A stretch of 64,000 bases of DNA from the NCBI RefSeq assembly GCF_020497125.1, contig NC_059082.1:21784965-21848964 (forward strand), given 5' to 3'. Below the pieces are notes generated by a model. It made no database searches, had not been told where the DNA came from, and worked only from the letters and a program-made list of their open reading frames with translations. The stretch is from Mauremys mutica (taxonomy: Eukaryota > Chordata > Testudines > Geoemydidae). The translations under genes were made by a program, and so were the position numbers. Shown here in pieces: positions 37,501 to 46,500 of this stretch. The first letter of the stretch is position 1; each line of letters starts with the position of its first letter.

Positions 37501-40500
37501 TCCCTCTCTCACACTAACCTGGAGATCGCTTTGTCAGGGGTATGTCTTTATACAAATATTTTTTAAACCACCAAGTGAATCAACATCATGCCTACAGTGT
37601 TACAATTGAAAAGGTATCTTACCTGGGGAGCCTGGAGGGCCTAAACCAAAAACAAGCAAAAGAACACGGGAAACAAAGAGAAAAAATGGTGAGTGTAACT
37701 TGGCAGCTCAAGTAAAACCCACATTAAACTCAGCTGATTAGCATTAGACCAAAACAAGACAGAAAAGAACTTTCAAACGTCTGCAGAGGCACTTATGGGT
37801 TTAACTATTTTGTATTAAAAGTAAGTACTGAAGCATTAGTGCAGATCCTGACAGACTTGCTGTATAATTGCTTGTGAGGATAATCTTTCAAAACACCCAC
37901 TTTATATGCCAAGCCCAGTCATTTCTTAAATTTCCACTGATACCAATTTGACAAAGAATGGCCTCTGAATTCTCAGTGCTATTGAATAAATTAATCAGGA
38001 GACAGGTGTTTATGTGCCTTTTCACTAATACACACCTAAGTCATCCATTAATTATTTGTTAGTCTCAAATGAATTTGTTAGTCTCTAAGGTGCCACAAGT
38101 ACTCCTCTTCTTTTTGCAGATACAGACTAACATGGCTGAAACCTGTCATTAATTATTATTTTTACATTACTTAGTGCCTCATAAGGAGTTCTCTAAAGCC
38201 TTGGTTGTGGTAATGGAAGAACAGGTCTACAATGTCTCAGCTTAAACATTGCAAATGTCATGAGAAATTTTTTTAGAGAATATCCATTCCAAAGTACACA
38301 CCTTCCTGGGTAATCAGCAAGAATTCAGAGGTTTGAAATAGGATGGTTACATATTTTCTTTTCTCTAATCCGCAGTAGCTATGGCTAAATAACAAACAGA
38401 CTCCTTTTACTTGTAATTGTTCTCTGTTCGGGATTGGATCTGGTTGCCTGTGAAAGTTCATTATTTGGTAACACTAGAAATTGGATTCACTCTAGTAATT
38501 CAAGGGATATGTGTAATACAGGACATTCCAGTGGAAGCTATCAAAGTCTGTTCTGTATGTGACTTGAACTACATTGAAAACAAACCTCCATTAGTGTATG
38601 CAGAATATTATCATTCATTTTCCATGGAAGAGAATTTTAGAGCCCATAAATTAGGGTAGCTTTTACGATGTATGCTAAAACCCCTTTGCCCTGCCAGAGC
38701 AATATACAGGGGCCTTACCATACATGACTTCCATGCCCATAATTCTCATGAGGCAGAAGTAAATGATTAATATTAATAAGTGGCAAATTATCTGTTCTAT
38801 GCAGCTTCTGGTAAAACATACTTTTGTCAAAAACTGGGGAATGTTGGAAGATAAGAAGAGAGATTACTGCTGGGATTAAAGAACTGAATTCTCTGTACTA
38901 ACATTTTTACCAGGGCTACAAAGACATTTTTAAAATATACAACTTTACATAGAAATTAAAGAAATAAACAGATCTCTGACACTAAACCTGACAATTTAAG
39001 GCATTAATGAAAAAGCTTTATAGGAAAAGTGAAGCACAGTTTAGAACAGCTCTAAACCTGCACTGACTTTTTAGTAATGCTGGTAGATGCCAGTTAATAC
39101 CCTTTTCAGTCAATTTTCCAAGAAATGCCTGATTTTTTCAGCATGGACAATTTTTTTATTTAGTACTCTCAATTACTTTGTCATCTTGAACTCATTGAAG
39201 ATGCTAGATGTCCTTTTATCACATAGATAAACAGGAAAAGTACTTGAAATGTAGCAAATGTAATGAAGACAGCTAATGTCTACTGTGTAGTGAGCTATTG
39301 TTAAAGCCAACGTTGGAGTGGGGTTTAACTGAGATGAAGATTCAGGGAGTGCACAGAAGGGGATTTAGCAGGCATGGAGTAGTGTGAAGTAGAACTCTGG
39401 AACCCAACACAAGCTGTACTTTAAGCTGTACTTGACAGTGGAGTTGTCTTTGTTCCAGTCAAATTTCACCTGTGCTTTCAAAAGGATTTTTTGTGTTTTG
39501 TCTCCAATATATCAAGGCTGGATCCATACAGGGGAAATTTCCCAAAAAATTCTAACTCATTTTGAATTCAGGTCAGTTAAACTAACATTAAACCCTGTTG
39601 GATCGGTAGTTCATACCAACTGCAAATGGCCTGAACTGGTTTCCAAACCTATGTGATTTACTCATTTTCAAGTATGTATATCAGCTCCAGCAGCTCGGTC
39701 TACTATATACTTTGGCTAGCAAAGCCAAGACAGAGCCCTTGGAGTAGCTAAAGCTTTACATTTTCTGGTTTTCCCAGACCACATGCAAACTTTTCATGCC
39801 TTCAGCCTGCCCCAGCCATCAAGTATTTTGAAATTCCTTTAGATTTCTGAGAAACCAACCTGAGAGGCTCATGCTAAGACCATCATCATCCTTCAGAGTC
39901 CACTACCTCCACTCCTACTTTAGCCGTGGCATTTTCTACAGTGATACAAGACCCGCCCTCCCACTGGGTTGTCCATCCCATGCTGATCTAGAATCAAGAG
40001 GCTGAGCTCCAGTCTTTAATGGTTGTATTGAAGATACCAAGATCTATTAAGTACCATTATAAAGATCCCAATTCTTTAATGAGCTCTGCAAGGGTGGACT
40101 CCCATGTAAGAAAACTATCTGGGAAATAAACATCCCCAGGTAACAATGTTATTCTGGAGGCTTTGTATATTCTTGTATTATTTACAATAGCTTGGTATTA
40201 TTACTACTACTACTACAAGATTGCGTCTTTACCTTTTTCAAAGGAACATAAACCAATGATACTGTACATTTTTAATCAGATCAATAGTATCATTCCTACA
40301 AAAATTATAGTCCTACAGCCTATAATTATCTCAAGCCAATTTTTCATCCAAAAATTATTTCATCACCAAGCATACAGCATTCAGCATAATGCTATAGTAG
40401 TATTTGAAAACATACCTGTTAAGCATATCCCTTTTGTGCTGTTACATAAATCCACCATCACACGGACCTAACATCACAGAAGAATGTAAAATTCACAACA

Positions 40501-43500
40501 ATGCACTGAGTTTTGGTTTCTACAGAAAGGACAAACAAAACCTCTCTCCGGTTCACTTTATTCTTCTGTGTGATTGCTGTGCAAAAAGCAGTTGGGAAAA
40601 TTCTCTCTTTTACAATTACACCACCTTGTAGAATGTGAGCAAACTATTTAGGCCTTAACTTTGGCCTTCTGAAGACCCGCATATGTATTTGTAAATGACT
40701 CTATCTTTAGGAATCTGTGCATTGTACCATTTTAACATCTTTTTTTTTAAAAAAAAAACTGCATGGGCACATCTCTGAATGCAGTCAGAGTAGAAAGACT
40801 TACACCTTAGTTCACTTAGGTTTTCATGGCTCTCTATCTGAGATAGGTTATCAAAGATTATCAAGGCCGGCAGCAGCCAAATATGATTAGTGTTTAACTC
40901 ATACATATGTCCATTTATGGGTCATTTTCTATCATGCAACATAACTCAACTTGCTTCCCGGATATATAAGGTGATCCCTACTAATTTCTTTACTTGACAT
41001 AGTACAGAGCAGCATGTGAATTTGGAATTAGATTATTGGAACCTCATCCATTTGTGGCACTACAATAATTGGGGCTTTTGTTCAGATACTTGTAATTGAG
41101 AGAGCCACAATTCACCATCTCAACAAGACCATCTTTATAACAATGTCCTTAAGTTGTAGTAGGTATGCCTACCGATAAATTCTGGTACTGTATTTTTGTC
41201 TACATTTCTTTCTTTTTTATTTACTTCCTAAGAGTGAACATTGTACTAATACAGGGCTCAGCACTGTGAGATGATGAGTACTCTCAACTCCCAGGGATTT
41301 GAATGGCAGCTGGCAATGTTCAGCGCCTTGCAGAATCAAAGAGTCCTTATGTAAGTGCTAGCCAAGATTTCTGATCTAAAATATGCTTTATCTCATAATT
41401 CACTATACTTACAACATCTATCTTCAGATGTCACAAGTATCTTCCCAGGGTAATATAAAAACCACGGCATTCTCTTTTAAGTAGTATACATTGTCGCTGT
41501 TGTAGCTAAGTTAATTTTTATAAACCAAAAGATACAAAGGATCAAATTTCCAGCCTTCAATTGCGCTTGAGTAAAACTGTGCCTCCACTCAGCACACGTG
41601 CATTCATTTGTTTTTGCATAACCTTGTGTGTGCCCTTTAAATAATCTGAGGACATGCAACGTTTACCATTTGCACCTCCAAAACCCATTGTCAACCAACT
41701 GTCATTTAATCTGTTCTTCGGTCTGGAAAGTTACTGAAGCTAGGGGGTAGAAAATGCATGTGTCATGGGATCAGTAATGGGATATTTACTGCAGCTTTTG
41801 TTCTGTTGATTATTGTTTCAAATCCAGCCCACAATGATATTGACTAAAAGCTGTTGCTACTTGGCGACAGTTCTGAGACCTGTGTGATTGGTGACCTCCA
41901 TGTAGTTCCTACTAGACAGCTGTCCAGGTCATAAAAAACAACCAATAAATTTAGTGCTTATTGGAATCCTTGTTGGTAAACTCAAGCAAGGAGACCAAGA
42001 ATTCAATGGGTATGGAGAGTAAACTTTCCTCATACCACCAATAAGTCAGAGTCAAAGCTCTTTAGCTGGGGAGCATGGAGAAGTTTATACCACCATCTTC
42101 CCTGATGAACTTCTGCTGTGGATGGAGAATTTCTGTTGCCATGGCTGTCAATACAACCCTTTCCATCAGCTCTAGGCTCACTTTAAACTTGGTTTAAAAA
42201 GAAAAAGAAGAGAACGCCAAACACAGAAAGTGAGAGAGATACCAAGCTTCAAAGAGTTCTTCAACAAAATCAAGGAAATCATGACCTGATATTTCTAATG
42301 TAAAAAAGACAAGTCAAGTCAGTTTAAAAAAAAAAAGTATGAGGCTGTCTTTATAAATCATTTAAAATAAAAATTCAGGATACAAAAACAAAAACAATCT
42401 GGGACACAAAGGTGGTTTGGTGGGGAGGTTGTGTGTTTGTTTTGTCTTTTGCTTTGCTATGCTATTCACCTATCAGAACCACTGCCTTCTGATTTTTTGT
42501 CTCTGGATCAGGTCTAGGGATTCAAACTGGTAAAACACCACCCCTACTAGCTCACTGTCATCCACACAGAACACTAACTGAATGTTTTACTGCCCCATAG
42601 ATGTTGCTGCTCAAGGTAATGGTCTACCTCAGAGGTTCTCAAACTGTGGCCCGCGGCCCACCAGTGGACTGCAAGGTCCATTCAGGTGGTCCGCGGATAG
42701 TTCCCTCTAAGGTGCACACCTGGGCAGCCGCACATGAGAGAATGAAGGTGCAGGCATGGTTCCTCTAATTAGGTGCCTGGACCCTGGAGAAGACGCACAT
42801 CAGAGATTGTAAGGTGCACATGTAAGGTGAGGTGGTGGCCTTGGGGGGAGTAGGGGACAGGTGGGAGGGGGCAGTGGGGTGAGAAGAGGGGGTGGGGGGA
42901 ATTTGGGATGTGCAGGGCTGCAGTAGCCAGAGGAATAGGCAACTTTCCCCAGCTTAAGCTGCCGGAGAGAGACGGCCTCCTTCCCAGCCTCAGCTCTATG
43001 GCTACTGTGGCGGGGGACAGAGAGAGAGACCCTCCTCCTCCCCAGCCCCAGCTTGGGGGCTGCCGCGGTGGGGGAGAGAGGGAGAGACCTCACCTCTTTC
43101 CCAGCCCAGGGGCTGCCATGGCAGGGAGAGAGGGCATTACAAAGGTAAGACTACTGATATTAAAATATGAGTTGAGTGCTTTTATTTGTAGAACAAAAAA
43201 AGGTTTTTATATGTATAGTGCTTTTATCCAAAGTGCTTTACAATAGTTAACTAACAGTACAAACAACATTTGGAAAGATCATTAAATGGTCCACCAAGAC
43301 CCTCAGCAATTTTCAAGTGGTCTGCAAAAAAAAAGTTCGAGAACCACTGGTCTATCTATTTGATATTGCCATTATTACTCACACAATCAAGGCAAAGAGC
43401 ACAACTGCCTGAAGTGCCAAAAAACACCAAGTGTACAACATCATATGACACTTTCTACTGAGACAAAATTTCCATTAGAGGCTCTGATTCAGCAAAGTAC

Positions 43501-46500
43501 TAAGGACTTGATCCAAAGTCTATTTAAGTTAATGGAAATCCTTCTAATGACTTCAATGGGCTTTGGATCAGGCCCTAAAGTACATGTTTAACTTAAGCAT
43601 ATGACTCAAGCATCTTTTAAAGTATTTTTCTTGATTGTTTTTACCTTAGAAATATCAGATCTTGATTTCCTTGTCTTTGCTGGAGAACTCTTCATAAGGA
43701 TTGTCTGCCCTGAGTAAATGGGACTATGCATGCTTCAGAACTTTGAGATGGGTGTGTGTGTGTGGCCAGTGGAAATTTTGCAAGAATGGGCCGCAGAGAA
43801 ACAAATCAAAAGATCCTTCTGAGTATATGTGTTGTAATGATTCATGTATTATGTGATGCTTAGTTGTAGTGTATTTATCTACAGCTATCTAGAGTAGAGT
43901 TCTTTGTTTATTTTTTAAATAAGAAAGGGGCTTTCTGAAGGCCAATCCTGCAAGGTGCTGAGTACTTCTGCGAGTATCAAAACACCTTAAAATTCCACTA
44001 ACATCAGTGGGTGCTCAACACCTAGCAGGATCAGGCCCTCTTCTTCTGCAGACCTGTGTTGACAATTAGCATGTGTTAATTTTTTCTGAGGATCTTTCAG
44101 ATTCCAAGCTGCATTTCAGACCAGACAGAACAAAAATGTTCTTAACTGGCAAACATGCAAAGTAGATTCATTCAATTATAGTATTTCTCTTTCATTTGTA
44201 CATCACTAAATAACAATATAAGATATTTCCAAAATGGTTTTAAGGCTACAGAAAGTAAAATGTTCTAGTAAAAACCATATGATCTTATGAAAAGGATTTC
44301 TTCTTCAATAAAAGGAGTTTAAAACAATGTATGCAAACCTGATCTTCCTAACATTTGTTCTGAAATATGAGAAAATAAAACATAAGCTGCTTAACTGCGC
44401 AAGTCTTTGTGTTTTGGACTTTTAATCAAGAACTTGCCACACAACATTCTGATGCAAAAGAAAAATCAAAAGTACTTCTGTTTAAAATGTCAAGCCAATA
44501 AACTTCAATATCATCATAATTACACACGAGTCACTTTATGCAAGTAATCTCATTAAATTCAGTTGTTATAGTGATAACATATACATAAATACAAACACCA
44601 ATAGTTTATTAAGCATAACAGTGACCTCGTTTAGTGTGGCAATACTGAAAAACCTTACTTCCATAAGTAATCCTTAAAGTCATTGGGAGTATTCACATCA
44701 GTAAGGGCAGGGCTGGCTCCAGACCCCAGCGCGCCAAGCGCGTGCTTGGGGCAGCGTCCCGCGGGAGGGTGGCAGGCGGCTCCGGGAGGTCCACCGGAGC
44801 TGCGGGACCAGCGGACCCTCCGCAGGCACGTCTGCAGGAGGTCCACTGGAGCCGCGGGACCGGCGACCACCAGAGCGCCCCCCGCGGCGTGCCGCCCTGC
44901 TTGGGGCGGCGCAAATCCTAGAGCCGCCCCTGAGTAAGGGAGCAGGGGTATCAGATTTGCCTTTTCTTGTTATTTTTGAGCCAGGGCCTGCAGTCCTTAC
45001 TCAGGCAAAACTCACAATGTGTTTCCCACACGTTGATGGGATTTTTTTACTGAGTAGATACAGTAGAATCAGGCCCTAGAGCCCCTGTCCTAGAAACACT
45101 CATGCACATGAGTGGAATCCCATATTCAGGAAAAATTCCCATTAAAGTGTGAGAAATTCAGTGCCATTTTGCCTGAGAAAAGACTTCAGAATCTGGCCCA
45201 ACAGTAACAAAGGGCTAAATCCTGCTTTCCTTACTCATGCCACTAATCTCACTGATTTTAAAGCTTGCTCAGTGAATAAGGTTGTGAAGGAATGGGCTGC
45301 TAAAGGGATGACTAATATGCCTAATAGTAAAAAAGTAGAAATGTGTGTGACTGTAGTTAATTGTTCTGAATTGTACAATGAGATTCAAACTAGTGGTGTA
45401 ATACAAGGGTGAATTTAGAATGTTAATTTCCTGAAAATTGTCATTTTATTTTAATTTATTTGTAAAGGTCTCTTTTTTTATAACTAGTTTGAAAGCTTCT
45501 TGTAGTATTTTAACTAAATCCAATATTGCACTTTTTAAATAAATAATTAAAATAGCCGCCTCTTTCAGGAAAAATTGGGAATCCTTTCAGATCCTGTTAA
45601 GAGCTGTTGCTCTTATTTTGTCTGCAAAATAATCATCTTAAAAAACTTTAGTTACAACCTGTAAAACAATATAGTCTGTTTTATGGATTTCTCTGCCTTA
45701 ATATTTGCAGTCTATAACCAGTGTTAGTTTTTGATGGAAACTAGACTGAAGAAAACATTGGGAAATATCCCGTAGGGAACACAATCCCTGCAGGGGCAGG
45801 GGCTGACCAAACGGTCTTTTCTCATCTCTGACTTCCCTAATATGGGAAACAGATGAGATTTGCTTTGCAATTTTGTAAATTTCACCTGCTTTTTCAGATT
45901 TGGGAACAAAGATGGAGAAAGATTTTAAAGGAACGTCCAAGGGACCTGCAAAAGCCAGTGGAATATTAGGGGGATCATTAAGGGAACATGAAACCAACTA
46001 CTACAAAGGCCATAGGTGCTGGAGGTGGCTTAGGCTACCTGTGTGACCTGGCCCTAGTGCAGGGGTCACTTTCTCCTCACTCACACATGCACAAACGCAC
46101 ACACTTTTCCTGAGACGTGAGAAAGTCCCACCACTCTTCACTTAAGTTTCATGTTAACATTTATTTCTTAAAACGCCCTCCAATACGCTGGCGAATTTCA
46201 CCAGTCAAGTTCTCCCGCCCAGGCCAGCACTTGACCCAGGTGCTGGTGACTCAGCCCTTCCCTTGGGGGAGGGAAACAGCCATGTCCTTGGGACTCCGGC
46301 GTGCGCCACAGCCCCTGTCTCTTGGGGGACCCTCTTATGGCCCCCAGCTCCTTGGAGAAGCTCTCAGGGCCCAGCCCCTTGCCCTAGGGCGCCCCCTACC
46401 GGCACCATGGAGTAGGTCATCATCATGAGCAACTCCTCGTTCTCGGCCCGAACGTGGCCCCTGGCGCGCGCTCCGCGGTGGCTCCTCTTGTGCCGGGCGG

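Larger units (their letters stand above)
32847..37622 (-). other. GLDN intron 3 (4776 bp)
   Basis: The donor is GTAAGATAC and the acceptor TTTGTTCAG. It contains a MIR-like scrap (33325-33475), a palindromic hAT element (34936-35268) and a tRNA-derived SINE (35971-36154) lying inside an older MIR-like piece. A MIR-like tail is near 37115-37170. No gene is visible. Confidence 0.85.
40468..46399 (-). other. GLDN intron 1 (5932 bp)
   Basis: The donor is GTAGGGGGC and the acceptor ATGTTAG. It contains a 720-bp hAT element (42630-43349) and a GC-rich hAT copy (44708-44932), plus foldback-family scraps near 43480-43580, 43940-44040 and 44975-45080. Open frames at 45698-45997 resemble nothing I know. 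No further exon was found. Confidence 0.85.

Noticed and set aside
38700..38770. Candidate GLDN exon 2 next to 'ccttaccatacatg'
   Set aside because: There is a donor-like signal, but the translation does not give the expected juxta-collagen block; the true exon was found at 40416-40467.
45698..45997. 99- and 61-codon overlapping frames on the minus strand in GLDN intron 1
   Set aside because: The peptides resemble no family I know, splice sites matching the GLDN phases are lacking, and the overlapping frames suggest chance.
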